Assembly (NCBI GenBank): GCA_022747635.1
Contig: JAKTNV010000014.1
Span: 8,918,110 to 8,982,109, forward strand
DNA from: Hetaerina americana
Taxonomy: Eukaryota; Arthropoda; Insecta; Odonata; Calopterygidae
DNA: 64,000 nucleotides
Direction: 5' to 3'
Part shown: positions 38,701 through 50,559 of the stretch, piece after piece
Numbering within the stretch: the stretch's first letter is position 1
Layout: each line of letters begins with the position of its first letter
Program-made: the position numbers and the translations under genes
Notes under the pieces: model-generated
The model's database searches: none
Seen by the model: the letters and a program-made list of their open reading frames with translations, nothing else
What the model was told of the DNA's origin: nothing

Positions 38701-41700
38701 TCCATTTCCATCAAAGAGATTACGGCAGTTGATGAAAACGTTTCCTGAGAGATATCCACAAGTGGATGAAATAGCTTTTGGTGATAATATCTTTGTTGAG
38801 CATATTGCAGATGTGGTAAATATAGTTTTTAATTCATTTATATTGAATGTAACCTATTACCTAAAATCAGTTATGTATTTTGTGATGATGTGCAACTCAA
38901 AAGTTGCATAGTTTGATAATTTCACCTAACAATATTTATAAATTTTATTCTATTCAGGAAATGTATTAAATGTCATAAAAAATGTGTTATTTTTATGTGG
39001 CACAAACTTTAATAAGTTATCATTCCGAGAAAATCAAGGTTGTATTTTTATGTTCCAGTGTAGTGGTTTCATAGAATGAATGGATCTTTCTCCTCCCTTT
39101 GTTTTAGGTGCAACATCACCTTATGGTTTAGGCGTCAAAATCCCAGGGATAGCCCTTAGTCACCCTGTTTCTTTACAACACTCAACATTATTGCTACCCA
39201 CATACTCTACAGTTTATGCCTCTCCTTACTCCCCCTCGCCCCAGCATCCATCTAGAAGTTTCCATTGCTCTTCTTATTTGTAATGCATCCAAAAATGAAA
39301 GTGTATTAAAATATATAAGGGCTCATGCGGAGGATTAGTGCTCTCTGTGAGGACCATACCCAGAACACCAATATCCTTCCTTCATTCATGGTCACCCTCA
39401 TCTAGAGAGTTGAGAAAATGTAAGCTGTAATCTAAGAAAGTGAATGACAAATGTTCAAAATATATGACTCCATATTCCCAATGTCTGGTGTGCAGTCCAC
39501 CTGAACTATGAATAACCTCAATGTCCCCAGGACATGATATATGGAATCATGTCTGCTGAGAATTTTCAGTGAGTGTATTCACTCAATGAAGTATAATTTA
39601 GGGAAGTACCTATTACATGTGTTACAATGTGTTATGGAAATCACATGTGTCTGAAAGGGAATAATTTTAGCTCTTGGAATTTGGAGTGCAAATGTTCATA
39701 GCAGCTTTTAAAAACCATACTCAGACCGATGAAATTCATTTTTGAATGAATATCTGTTTCAAAGTATTATAGTGGTCACTAACCTATCAGGTATGCTTGT
39801 AGCTTAACTATGTGCATGCTAGTACACTATTCTTAATAAAAGTGGCCACATATTTTGATAATGAAACAATTTTTACAAAAGGTATCATAGTCTTTTATTT
39901 ATACGAGAGTAATCCCAGAAGTGCCCGACCCAACAAAGAAAACACAAAAATTTTAGAAAAAATATAATTAGTTTTCAACATAATCTCCTTTCAGCTCTAT
40001 AAACTTTTCCCTTGTGATGTTCAATAAGTTCGATACCCTTTTTATTATAAGAACTGTCTTGCTCCCCAAAATAGCAATTAATTGCAGACATCACTTTTTC
40101 AAGGCTGGAAAATCTTTGACCATCAGGCCATTTTTTCAAGTTTTCGAACAGAATAATCCAAGGGCGCCAAATCTGGTGAATAAGGTGCATGAGGTAGTCA
40201 TTCAAACTTTAATGCCTGAATTTTGGCCGTTGCAATAACGAATTTGTGAGTAGGTGCATTGTCTTGATGAAACAACACTTTCTTCTTAGCCAAATGCAGC
40301 AGCTTTTGCTTGATTTCTTTGCTCAAAAGTTTCAGTAAGTTTGCATAATACTTGCCGTTGATAGTTTTTTCCTTTTTCAAGATATTCAATGAAAATTATC
40401 CCACGTGCATCCCAGAAAACCAACGCCGTGATCTTGCCTGTCGATGGGGCAGTCTTCTCCTTTTTTGAAGCTGGTTCTCCCATTTGAATCCATTGTTTTA
40501 ACTGTTCTTTTTTCTCTGGTGTGAAGTGATAGACCCGTGTTTCATCCATGGTTATGAAACGGCACAAAATTCTACATCATCGCTGTGAAACTTTGCTAAA
40601 CACTCAATTTAAACATCTTCACGACACTGGTTTTGCTCGACATTGAGCAAGCGCGGCACCCATCTTGCACCCAGCTTTCTCGTCCAAATTTTCAGTTAAC
40701 ATATGATGTACTGCACTTTTTGAAATTCCTACTATGTCTGCTAGCTGGCGAACTTTCAGTCGATGATCATCCAGTACCACTTTGTGGATTTTCTTCACCG
40801 TTTCTGGAGTCGTCACCTCATTTGGTCGACCAAAGCAATGCTTGTCTTGACAGCTTGTAAGGCCTTGTTTAAACTCTGCTTCCTAATCGTTTATTGTTGT
40901 AAACAAAGGAGTAGACTCAAACAGAGTAGAATCCAATTCAGCTTTTATATTGGCTGGTCTGAGGCCTTGCAAATAAAAGTATTATATCACATAACAATGC
41001 CCAATTTTCTCCATTTTCACAAATTCACTGAAAACATTCACTATTGATTGCTGCCAAACAAATACTAAACAACGTGGTGTCTTCAAACTTGGAACATATA
41101 CTTTATAGATTGCATACTTTCTAATACAGTGATATTTTTCAAACAAATACCACCATCTCTAGGTCAGGCCAGGTACTTCTGGGACCACCCTCATATTCAT
41201 GCAGGAATTTCATTTTGGAAATTCATTTAATACTATACTACTCCTCAATATTTTATTTCTAAAGTTTGTCGCATTAATACAGAGCTTTTGCACGGTGTTG
41301 CAATATTCACATTCTGGTAACTTTGTAAATTTTTACATATATACAGGTGTATCTTTGCATATATGTTGTTGTTGCATTCTACACTAATTAACCATGCATA
41401 AACCACTTCCAGGGAGAAAATAAGTCATCCTTCATTGCAAGTATGCTTAAGTTGACATGACATTTCATATAACTCTTTAAGTCAAATCATTGTTTGACAT
41501 TTGTTTTCCATTGGTCTCCCACAAAACTAGAAACTTGTCCTTAAATACTAGAAACCATTGGGTCACCGATGAAATACGATGCCTCTCGAAAAAAATGAAG
41601 GAGTTAGCTATCTCTTATAAAAATAAATGTAACTCGATAGACTGCTTGGAGTATAGAACACTGAAAAAAACGTACCGTCAAAAGTTACAACTGGCTAAAA

Positions 41701-43675
41701 AAACATTTAACAACTGTAGAATTCTCAATGCCGATAACAAATCTAAAGAAATTTGGAAGATTATAAAGGAAGCTAAGTGTTCTATCAATAATCATCATGA
41801 TTTCAAATTACAGGACTCCACCGGTAATGTTATTTCTGATTACTCTCAAATGGCATCCAACTTAAATGACTTCTACTTGTCCCACCAGACTACTACAAAT
41901 ACTCCAATTCCTGTTAATTATCCTCTAATCCCAAGCCTGTCTAATTCATTGTACCTGCTTCCTTGTACTGAACTGGAACTGATGAACATCATTAAAAAAT
42001 TCCCTAACAAAAGTAGTCCTGGTACAGATGGTATCCCAGGGATTGTGATAAAAAAATCAATTAATTCTATCAAGGAACAGATACTCTTCCTAATTAATTA
42101 ATCCCTACAACTTGGTGTTTTTCCTGATGCCATTAAAATTGCCAAAGTTGTACCACTTTATAAAGGGAAAGGTAGTGAGCTGGATATGAATTCTTACCGT
42201 CCAATATCTTTATTAAACCAGATAGGGAAACTATTTGAAAAGGTCTTCCATAATCGACTTACATCATTTCTTGAATCTTTTAATCTCTTGTCTGGCTCAC
42301 AGAATGGTTTTAGGAAATGCAGATCTACATCTACAGCTACCTATCACCTCGTAAACCTAATACTTTCAAATCTTGATAATAGAATTGAAACCTTGGGACT
42401 ATTCTTCGATTTTTCCAAGGCTTTTGACCTAGTTAATCATCAGTTACTCTTGTCCAAATTAGGACACTATGGCATCAGAGGTATCCCTTATAACTGGATC
42501 AAATCTTACCTCAGCGCAAGGCACCAACAGGTTATTTTGTCAAAGAACGGTACTAATTTTACTTCTCCTAGTAAAGAAGTTACATTAGGTGTACCCCAAG
42601 GCTCAGTCTTGGGCCCTATCCTATTTTTACTTTACATTAATGACTTACCAAAAGTTCTGCAGTCAGTTCCAGGAGCCGAGCCAATTTTATATGCTGATGA
42701 CACTAACGTAATTGTATCAGCACCATCGTTAAACAACTTGACCTTGACAGCAGCTAGAGTTTCCGAACTTCTTTGTGAATGGTGTTCACAAAATTCTCTG
42801 AAACTCAACCCTGACAAGTCTGGACTCATATACTTCTCTAATAAAAATAAAGCCCCTGCTTCATTGGCCATTGACCTAGGGGGAACGTGTGTACCTCAAA
42901 TTTCTAGATCCAAGTTTTTGGGAGTTGTTATAAATAAAAATTTATCATGGGATGAACACATATGCAATCTTCGTAGCAGGTTAAATTCCATTTGCTTTCT
43001 TATTAGAAGTATTAGGAAATCTGTAAGCCTTGATATCTTACTTTCAATTTATTACGGAGAATTTTATTCTTTAATTATCTATAGTATTCTGTTCTGGGGT
43101 TCTTCCCCTCATTCTGATTCAATTTTTAAAGCTCAAAAATGTTTAATACGATTAATATGCAATGCTCCCTACAATGCACCTTGTCTTTCCTTCTTCAAAA
43201 GGTTAAATATTCTGACTGTTCCATGTATTTACATTTATGTCGTATGCATTTTCGCTAAAAGTAATATATCCAATTATATGACAAATGACAACGTTCATTG
43301 TCACCAAACCAGAGCCTGCAGAGACCTGCATCAAACTTATTGCAGGACTTTAAATACATCCCTGGGGCCTAAATCAATGGGCCTCCTTGCACTGAACAGG
43401 CTCCCTTACGATTTTAAGTACGTAAAGGATCCAGTCCTGTTCAAAAAGAAATTAATATCATTTTTAAGGAAAGAACAGTTTTATTCTGTAATGGAATTCA
43501 TGGAGAAAAAATAACCATACTGAATATGGAATATATTTTATGCAAAAAATTTATTATTGTGTCATGCTTTTCTGAATTTCATCATTGTTTAACATCTATA
43601 TGTACATATGACGTGTCCTATACACTTATCTGATGTATCTGTTACACTGTGTCAGTGTCTTCTGGGCAAATAAAG

Positions 43676-43711
<36 letters not shown>

Positions 43712-46405
43712 GTTGAAGACTGATCATTGAAGCCATTTCTATACAACATTGCTGCTAGGAAAGCGGAGAACAGTTACCGTTGTTAATTACATCTATTAAT
43801 TTTATAAATTATGTGTGTATTGAAACTTAATGGCCCCAAAGGTGGTGTTTGAGACAAGAGAATAAGCTGGTTTTAAAGATTTTGAGTTTTGCGTTCGGAG
43901 GAGATTGAGCAAAATAATATGGAATCGGAAAAATACTAACAACTAAATTTGAAATATGGTGGGAGAAGAGCGGAATTTGATATTTAAAATTCGAATATGG
44001 CAGAAAAAGTGGGTGAAGAATACATTGATAGTAGTGGGGTGCTATGGGTCATGGTAGAAGGGAGATTGTTCAGTAAGCAGGTAAAATTAAGTGAGGGAAT
44101 ACACATTTTGAATGGCATGAAGATGAGTAGAAATTATGTTGATATGAATAATTTTGGTAAAAATTGAGGAAGTCCCTGTGAAAAGTAATTCATAATAGGT
44201 GCTAGGAGCCATCCAAAATCTATATTTGATAAATAATTACCAATGGTTGTGATGATCCCTCACTTGGTTAATGATATATCTCTTTAATTCAAAATTTGTC
44301 AAATGGGAGGTTTTGACTGAACAATCACAATCAACTCAAGCCTGCATTGACAATTGGTTTTGAAAAATAATATGTAAACGAGTACCCAGGCTTTCTTAGC
44401 AAAAAATATGCACCAAAATTGCACATGATAATTTAATGAAATATGTACAGTGGACCCTCTCACACAACCACAGTTATAAACCCAATGGTCAGTTTGATGG
44501 GCAAGTGTAAAGTTCACTTAGTATTAAGCCCAGCAGTATGTGAAATACACAAATTAGAGTAGAAGGGGAGCCAGTTCCTTTTCCCATGCTTTCCTAGAAG
44601 AAAGATCTTGTACCATAAAAACAGACAGCTTGGATGAACCTGAGGTTAGACATAGGTTTCCTTGGGAATCAAACCTAGTCCCTCCAGTCAGTAGTTCAAC
44701 ACTCTACCCTCTGGACTAATACATCCTTCTGTAATTTATATTGTGGATTAACCTGAATGTAATGTTAATCATTATTCTGGATTGAGTATCTAGATGGAAA
44801 TATGTAATTATGACTGGCTTTTGCTCATCGTTATTTAGGGGCTACCTATCTGAACCTAAATTACTAAAGTGACATTTATGAGAAATTATTCTGCATATAG
44901 CACATAAAATGTGATACGGTCATTGATATGACACAGGACAGGCAAAATGATTTGAGTATTATTGGCTTTTTCATGTAGTTTTCCATTGCTCATCCTACCA
45001 ATTTCGCATAATTTGCATAGCAGTCTTTGATATATTTATATGAGTGAAACACATACATTGTTAATGCATCTTAAGGTGCACAGGGCAAACAAAACTATGC
45101 ATGCCTTGTTGGAGTTCATGAGTTCTTTTCCAAGAGCCACCTCCAATTCCAAATTATTACCTAGTTTTGTAAGATCTGCTTTATTTGGGACATCCCGGTT
45201 CATCCATATTTTCATTAAGAGATAAGAATGCAATGAGCCTTTAACCTTGGCTTACGATAACATTTTGTATCTTAAAATGTTTTGTGAAAAGCTTTAAAAT
45301 AGTTTTGTCTATTGTTAATGGTTTAAAAATTAGTTTGCAAACTTTTATTACCATTAATTGATATTTTTCATATGAATCTGAAAAATGGCAGTGGCACTTA
45401 AAGTCTCCTAGGACAGTGCTATAAAAATCATAAAAGCAAAAAAAAATTAAAATTGGTATTTCTAAGCCTAAAAATTATTTTTTTTCCTGTCCTCCATGCA
45501 GGTTTCATTGAAAGAATGCCTTAAAATTAGAGTGCCACGTCTCCTCCAAACATCATGTATTTCGTTCGGCTTAATAATTGTAGATAGCATTGCTGGAGTA
45601 TTTCGAGGCACTGCAGAGTACGATGAATCAAAGGATGAAGAAAAGTGCAAAGGCATTCATTATGGTATTCTCTCCAGGGCTAAAGATCTTAAAGAAATTG
45701 GTGGAGATCTCCATAATTTGGCCAGTATCCACGGTTTATGTGTCATATGTGTTAACCAGGTTTGTATGACATTTCCTATACTGATTTTTTTATATATATT
45801 GAAAATGATGAATTTACAGATTTTGCAGTTAATCACACATAAGCTTCTATTCTATATAAGTGCTAATAATAGTGTTATGTTGAATATAATCTCCCTTTCT
45901 TTTTAGACGTAGAGAGTTAAATTATGGGTGGAAATCTTTTTGTATGCACGATTGCCCATTTTGTGCTATACATGCTGCATTTTTGTCCTCCACTTAAAGA
46001 GTACTGTGCATGCAAAGCTAGCCTCCATTTTTTAAATCTTATCAATTATCTTTGAGGAGATTTTTAATTCTGTGCTTGAAACAATTTTTGAGTTAAATTG
46101 AGAACTTAAAACAAAAACAGATAAATATTTTTCCCCAGGTTTCAGATGCCATGGATAACATTCAAGGTTTTGGATTTGAAAAGAAAATTCCTGCCCTTGG
46201 ATTATCTTGGGCTAACATGGTTACCACACGACTGATGGCCTCAAGGACGAAATCTTTTGTGAACTTAGAGAAAAATAGTGGTGAATGCTCTAAAGGCAAT
46301 GAAAGGACTCTAATTCGAGAACTTGAAGTTATATTTTCCCCAGAACTTCCTCCAAGTAAATGTCAATTTGCTATTTTACAGTCAGGAGTTGAAGGAATAT
46401 CATAA
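35713..46405 (+). CDS. Xrcc3: XRCC3, RAD51 paralogue for homologous recombination repair (complete)
   Basis: XRCC3 is a RecA/RAD51-fold ATPase that, with RAD51C, supports RAD51 filament function and crossover processing; the Drosophila counterpart is spn-B. Exons: 35713-35761, 35869-36219, 38676-38815, 45502-45759, 46139-46405; 354 residues against 346 in human. All phases agree. Walker A GGSGAGKT is at residues 104-111 and Walker B LIIVD at 204-208. Conserved blocks are RRLSVGCPLIDLFLRGGLL, IYICTEDPFPSKRLRQLM, FVEHIADV, HGLCVICVNQVSDAMDNI and ALGLSWANMVTTRL. The YICTEDPFPSKRL block distinguishes XRCC3 from RAD51 and other paralogues. The start was chosen because the next exon joins in frame and the N terminus then matches family length. 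The two large introns carry LINE and mariner insertions. It diverges from RPB7. Confidence 0.94.
35869..36219 (+). CDS. Xrcc3: XRCC3 exon 2 (Walker A)
   Basis: Acceptor CTTACAG. It encodes AGLDTIKSILGASERDLLVN through RRLSVGCPLIDLFLRGG and the Walker A GGSGAGKTQFCLQVAL, ending in a split Gly codon before donor GTGAGT at 36220. Confidence 0.95.
36997..37030. repeat. Perfect 14-bp inverted repeat
   Basis: ATTTTTCCACTGTT and its exact complement are separated by GTTAAT. Short hairpin of unknown meaning. Confidence 0.8.
37244..37745 (-). mobile_element. LINE family B reverse transcriptase fragment
   Basis: Minus-strand frame 37244-37645 contains FRKGRDTRNTIAIMRSLIER and FAYFVDFEKEFDRENWEKLM, the RT finger and the catalytic motif A (VDFEKAFDR type, here FEKEFDR). 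Upstream DNA aligns with 14580-14700. No YADD motif, so this is a fragment of a non-LTR retrotransposon. Clade not assigned. Confidence 0.78.
37955..38390 (-). mobile_element. LINE family B fragment (endonuclease part plus repeated RT segment)
   Basis: The minus strand of 38160-38366 reads LSREWIDNLDIINDKTETFS and TIILIYAPSR, resembling an AP-endonuclease domain (IYAP motif) of a LINE. It is joined at 38187/38188 to a 97-bp segment (38091-38187) nearly identical to 37278-37375, so two LINE pieces have been rearranged. Confidence 0.55.
38676..38815 (+). CDS. Xrcc3: XRCC3 exon 3
   Basis: Acceptor TTTGCTAG; GTIYICTEDPFPSKRLRQLM through FGDNIFVEHIADV; donor GTAAAT, phase 0. The most diagnostic exon for XRCC3. 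Confidence 0.96.
39904..41193 (-). mobile_element. Mariner family B, full length (1,290 bp), inactive
   Basis: Terminal repeats are visible: CGAGAGTAATCCCAGAAGT following TA at 39902-39903, and the complement of ACTTCTGGGACCACCCTCA preceding TA at 41194-41195. Minus-strand transposase blocks: [54 protein letters not shown] (first catalytic Asp), VLFHQDNAPTHK (second Asp), and C-terminal SSLEKVMSAINCYF with [11 protein letters not shown]. The HQDNAP signature and WDARGI block suggest a cecropia-like mariner. Several frameshifts and stops break the frame. The copy at 23173-24328 and the tail at 49283-49418 belong to the same family. Confidence 0.88.
41466..43711 (+). mobile_element. LINE (CR1/Jockey-like) 5'-truncated, one internal stop
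   Basis: One frame runs from 41490 to 43514 with a single TAA at 42099-42101. It encodes a linker, then a reverse transcriptase: NSYRPISLLNQIGKLFEKVF, GFRKCRSTSTATYHL, motif A FFDFSKAFD, motif B GVPQGSVLGPILFLLYINDL, motif C YADD (42690-42701) and KFLGVVINKNLSWDEHI. The C terminus ends FSVMEF-like before TAA at 43512. The 3' end has AAATAAAG and an ATT trinucleotide tail. The endonuclease is missing, typical of 5' truncation during reverse transcription. One stop in about 675 codons implies a fairly young insertion. It lies in the sense orientation in an XRCC3 intron. Clade assignment within CR1/Jockey-type elements is tentative. Confidence 0.88.
43676..43711. repeat. ATT trinucleotide tail of the LINE
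   Basis: About 12 ATT units directly after the LINE 3' end. Such microsatellite tails take the place of poly-A in several CR1/L2-like LINEs. Confidence 0.88.
44462..44730 (-). repeat. tRNA-derived SINE, copy 2
   Basis: In the minus direction it reads a tRNA-like head (box A around 44706-44719, box B GGTTTGATTCC at 44665-44675) and a body sharing GGAACTGGC, ATTTCACATACTGCTGGGC and GTGAACT with the copy at 573-862. The 3' part also matches (TGGGTTtATaACTGTG type). Roughly 70-75% identity by eye. Confidence 0.75.
45502..45759 (+). CDS. Xrcc3: XRCC3 exon 4 (Walker B)
   Basis: Acceptor CATGCAG. VSLKECLKIRVPRLLQ, the Walker B FGLIIVDSIAGVFRG, then HGLCVICVNQ; phase 0, donor GTTTGT. Confidence 0.95.
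45760..46138 (+). other. XRCC3 intron 4, 379 bp
   Basis: AT-rich with an ordinary acceptor TTCCCCAG; nothing else seen. Confidence 0.8.
46139..46405 (+). CDS. Xrcc3: XRCC3 terminal exon
   Basis: VSDAMDNIQGFGFEKKIPAL, GLSWANMVTTRLMASRTKSF, then ERTLIRELEVIFSPELPPSK and a C terminus ending QSGVEGIS before TAA. The human protein has the same GITWANQLLVRL and LPPSSC patterns. Confidence 0.95.
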   Translation, partial: VSDAMDNIQGFGFEKKIPALGLSWANMVTTRLMASRTKSFVNLEKNSGECSKGNERTLIRELEVIFSPELPPSKCQFAILQSGVEGIS

Positions 46406-46662
46406 TTATGGTTTTAATAGAATTTTATCTTAAAAGTAATATTTAATCTAGTCTTACTTCTAGAAATCTAGAACTTTGTTTCATTTGTTAATATTGCATT
46501 CTTTGTTGCATGTAAATTTTAATATATAATGCCTAAATTGGCTCTTATTTTGCATTGAGGCTTTACAATTTCTCACAGAACATAAAACTGGGAAATGCCT
46601 CTATAAAGAAAAGCATTAATGATAATAATTATAAGTACATTTTGAAATATCAGTAGTTAATA

Positions 46663-47212
46663 CAACGTCTGTTCAAAAAGTATCACGACTTCTGTGTTTT
46701 TTTTTCAAAAATTATATATTTATTCATGAATATCTATTTTTTCCCCTTCAAAGTAATCCCCATTCGATATTATACACTTGTGCCAACGTTTTTTCCAATC
46801 CTCGAAGCACTTCAACAAATCATTTTTTGTGATCTTGTTCAGCTCCTCCTTTGATGCTGTCTTTATCTCGTCAATCGTAGCGTAGCGTCATCCTTTCATG
46901 GGCCTCTTCAGTTTCGGGAACAAGAAAAAGTCACTGGGGCCTTGGGAATCTTGGGAATACAGTGGCTGCGGCATCATTAGTTTGTTGTTTTTGGCTAAAA
47001 ATTCTTGCACAAGTAACAATGTGTGAGCAGGGGCATTGTCATCGTGCAAAAGCCAATTTTTGTTCTTACACAAATCCAGGCATTTTATGGCGGATTGCTT
47101 CGTGCAAATTGTGCATAACTTACAGGTAATATTCCTTATATACCATTTTACCCTGTGGCAAGAACTCATGATGCACCACACGTCTGCAATCGAAGGAGAC
47201 TGTAAGCATAGT
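46663..47212 (-). mobile_element. Mariner family A, 3' half only
   Basis: The terminal repeat CAACGTCTGTTCAAAAAGTA follows TA at 46661-46662. Minus-strand frame includes NKNWLLHDDNAPAHTLLLVQ, FLAKNNKLMMPQPLYS and [16 protein letters not shown]: the second and third catalytic regions of a D,D34D transposase. Similarity to 14863-16162 stops near 47212, so the N-terminal half is gone. Confidence 0.82.
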
Positions 47213-47518
47213 GGCTGGATAGCTTTTTCCATAGTATTCATTGGAAGTTTGTATGTGAGCCCCAGAGAGAGCCCATAGAGAGATATTTTAACCACATTTA
47301 ATTATTTGTTGAGTAATTACTTGGGGAAGAGGATATAAACAATTTAATTTTTGCAGAATGCCTACTAATACATTTTTATTATGGAGAGCACCAAGTATTT
47401 CAATATCAACTTTAATTTGACTGTACTATTCCACTACATCTTGCTTGAAAAATTGAATATTATCCATGCTTCGGGCCTGTGCCGTTAAATTTTCCATTCC
47501 TAGATGTTATACTACCAG

Positions 47519-47548
47519 TTTCATAATCACATGCATGTGATTATGAAA
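47519..47548. repeat. Perfect 30-bp palindrome
   Basis: TTTCATAATCACATG followed directly by its complement CATGTGATTATGAAA, with no loop. Could be the scar of a fold-back element or a binding site; nothing around it decides. Confidence 0.85.
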
Positions 47549-48508
47549 TACATAGTGTGGGGATTTCCACTGCTAGAAAGTGGTTAAAGATGATTAACAA
47601 ATGTTTCAAAGTAAGAAATTGAAAAATATAATAAACTAATTGTCCCAAGATAAATCAAGTAAAAACTCTCATGCCAAAAATATCAAACCTAGGACAATCT
47701 AAAAGATTCAGCTTAAGCATGCGACACATTTAATGTTGAATTGATGCTGTGATAAACTGAGTGATGAAATAAAAAAGTGATTAACTGATGATTCAATGAG
47801 CTTAAATAAGACGAATAATGTGGCACACTGTAATTAGCTAAAATGGATGTGTTTACATGAGGCAATTAACTTAATCCTGAATAAATTAAGTGGCATTAAC
47901 AGAACACTACACATTTATTTTTCCTACGCTAATGACAAATATTTTTAAATTAATTAATATTAAAATTATTAATTCTAATGAATATTTAAAGGATAAAATA
48001 AATAATTTGAAATAATCAAATTTGCATTTTATAAATAATATACACATGACAAACATGAAGGAATATAACATAGTCAGGAGCAATATCTTAGGTTTCCAGA
48101 CCAATCGAGAGGAAAAATCAAAGTTGGAGCAGAAATGGATTGAGTACAAGAAAAGGTTATACAACTAGAAAATGAAGGAATACTGGAAGAGAAGAAAAAC
48201 ACTTCAATTATGAAACTTATCATAAAAGGAGAAATAACAAGTATTTTAAAGTTGGGAAAAATAAATGAGACCGCAGATCTCTTGGTGAAGACATGTGGTG
48301 AGTATCCTCCAATTGGTAGTTCAAAATCCACCAAATTCTGTCATGCACATTTCTGAAGCTATCTATGAATATTGTTCTCATTGTGGTATAAATTACTATG
48401 ATATAAAAAAAACAATACCAGTTTCACTGCAAGTTCAAGAAATCAAAATATTGTTTGTAATTCAATCAATACTATAAACTAAAAGCCTCTGAAATTATCT
48501 AATTTATA

Positions 48509-49274
48509 TGAGGTCTGTTCAAAAAGTATTTTTGCAAATTTTGAATTTTTAGCAGGTTATGTATATTTGTTTTTCAATTTTTTGTGGTATTATGTTGGTA
48601 CTTTTGTCTCTTTTATGCCGAAAAGTTCAGCCATTTTGAATGTTCAGTTAATTGTTGACAGCTGGCTTGTCTTCGATTCTTGCCAAAAAATGGATCAAAG
48701 AATCGGTATCAAACTTTGTGTGAAATATGAATCAAGTGCAGGGACGCATTCCGAATGTTGAATGTGGTATATGGATAAGCCATTTGAGACCGAAAATTTT
48801 GTACCACCTTATCGTTGGTACAAAATTTTCGCAGAGGGCCAAGAGGATGTGAATGACGAAGAGCATGTCAGACGCCCGAGGTCGTCAACAACAGACGAAA
48901 ACATTAATGAAGTGAAGAAAATAGTATTGGCCAATCATCCTATCACCATTTGAGAAGTTGTGTTGAGGACCTAAACATATCGATTGGCTCATGCCATTCA
49001 ATTTTCACCAATAATGTGGGCATGACACAGGTCGCTGTGAAATTTGTACCAAAATTGCTCAATTTTGACCAAAAACAGCAGGACATTAACATTGCTAATG
49101 AGGTGTTGGACTGTGTGAGCGGCAACCCAAATTTGCTCCAGAGGGTCATAACTGGTGACGGATCATGGGTTTTTATGACATGAAACTGAAACTCAATCGC
49201 CCCAATGGAAGTTGCAACACGAGCCAAGACCGAAAAAAGCACGCCTAGTTGGATTGAATGTGAAAGTTTTGCAA
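48509..49274 (+). mobile_element. Mariner family A, 5' part
   Basis: Begins TGAGGTCTGTTCAAAAAGTA after TA at 48507-48508. Plus-strand blocks: MDQRIGIKLCVKYESSAGTH, YRWYKIFAEGQEDVNDEEH, STTDENINEVKKIVLANHPI and [15 protein letters not shown], the DNA-binding domain and start of the catalytic domain with several stops. Similarity to 14863-16162 ends about 49274, where a family B end begins. Confidence 0.8.
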
Positions 49275-49282
49275 ATATTAAT

Positions 49283-49418
49283 ACAAATATTAGACAATGT
49301 AGCACCTCAAAACTTGAAACAAATACTTGATAGATTGCATACTTTCTAATACAGTGATACTTTTCAAACAATCACTGCCATCTCTAGGTCAAGCCGGGTA
49401 CTTCTGGGACCACCCTCA
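49283..49418 (-). mobile_element. Mariner family B terminal fragment
   Basis: About 135 bp matching the right end of 39904-41193, including TAGATTGCATACTTTCTAAT and the terminal CTTCTGGGACCACCCTCA, followed by TA at 49419-49420. It abuts the family A fragment, forming a chimera. Confidence 0.8.
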
Positions 49419-50559
49419 TAATATGCTTAGTAGATTTTGACACTCTAGATAGAATAGAGAGGAATAAACTCCATAATACCGTATTTACCCATAAAATATA
49501 CTTTTTTTACCTCAAAATATGCTCTAAAACTAGTCAGCATCTTATGGGCCGGGGTTATATTAGTATAATTTTGACCTCTAAGCCCACGCTGATTCACCAG
49601 AAATACACTTATTATTACATATTTTTTCATACAGCAGGCATAGAAAATGGTTGCCATTATTACAAATGTGAGTACTGTCACAGTTTCGAGTCAAAGTAAG
49701 TAACATAGTTTTACTATTTCATTGAAAGTTCCTCTAAAAATTCCCACGGAAACAATGCAGGTGAAATGTTTTGGGTCAGTTATGACTGCAATGAATAAAT
49801 GTTGATATACGTTTAGGTGCTAATTTTTAACATAATAAATCTATTTTCGTATTATTAAGAGTTAACGTGAAAATCATTTGACCTTTTCTCTCTGATCCAA
49901 GTATTTTTCGTAAATTCTGACCTGAAAAAATAGGGTGCATCTCATGGGCCAGGAAATTCAGTAATTATGAAGTAATGGAGCACTAGAGACCATAATGTCC
50001 AACCTTGCACAACACTAAATAAATACCCTAAAACCTGCTTTACAATGAACCATTCTTCAACTCCACATGATTTCTACCTCTACCTCATTTACACAGTTAT
50101 CACTGCCTGTGGAACATCTGCTATCATCCATGCTTCATAATTAATTTTCAAAATCATCTTTCTGGAGAGAATGTACAAAAATTATAGTTAACTCATTTGG
50201 TCAATGAAATTACATTCGCCTGACATATGTTTATGTCACATATGAATTTCCTCATATATATCAATAAAATACACTTCCACTCCTATATGGAGCTTGTGAA
50301 ATGTTGAATACACTCCCCACCAAAACAGGTTTTACATTAAATATATGTATGAGTTAAGAACATAAAAGAATAATAATTCTAACGTTATCCATTAATTTAT
50401 GTTATAGGCAAGAGAGAATTTGAACCAAGTGAATACAGTTTTGGCAGAGGAGAAAGAATTATTAAAAATCATTAATTAATTATTTTAAAAGAGTTAAAGG
50501 GCAAAAGAGGAGACTGAAGTAGTATGAGCAAGTTACAAGAAGGGAGGGAAGAACCAGGA

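Larger units (their letters stand above)
38816..45501 (+). other. XRCC3 intron 3, 6.7 kb
   Basis: Dominated by insertions: mariner family B (39904-41193), a 5'-truncated LINE (41466-43711) and a SINE (44462-44730). 38816-39900 and 44731-45501 show nothing recognisable. Confidence 0.75.

Noticed and set aside
41460..43730. Target-site duplication ATCATTG around the LINE
   Set aside because: The string occurs on both sides, but extra bases separate it from the ATT tail and seven AT-rich bases can match by chance.
48074..48334. An 86-codon minus-strand frame
   Set aside because: No recognisable domain, AT-rich composition, no splice context linking it to a gene.
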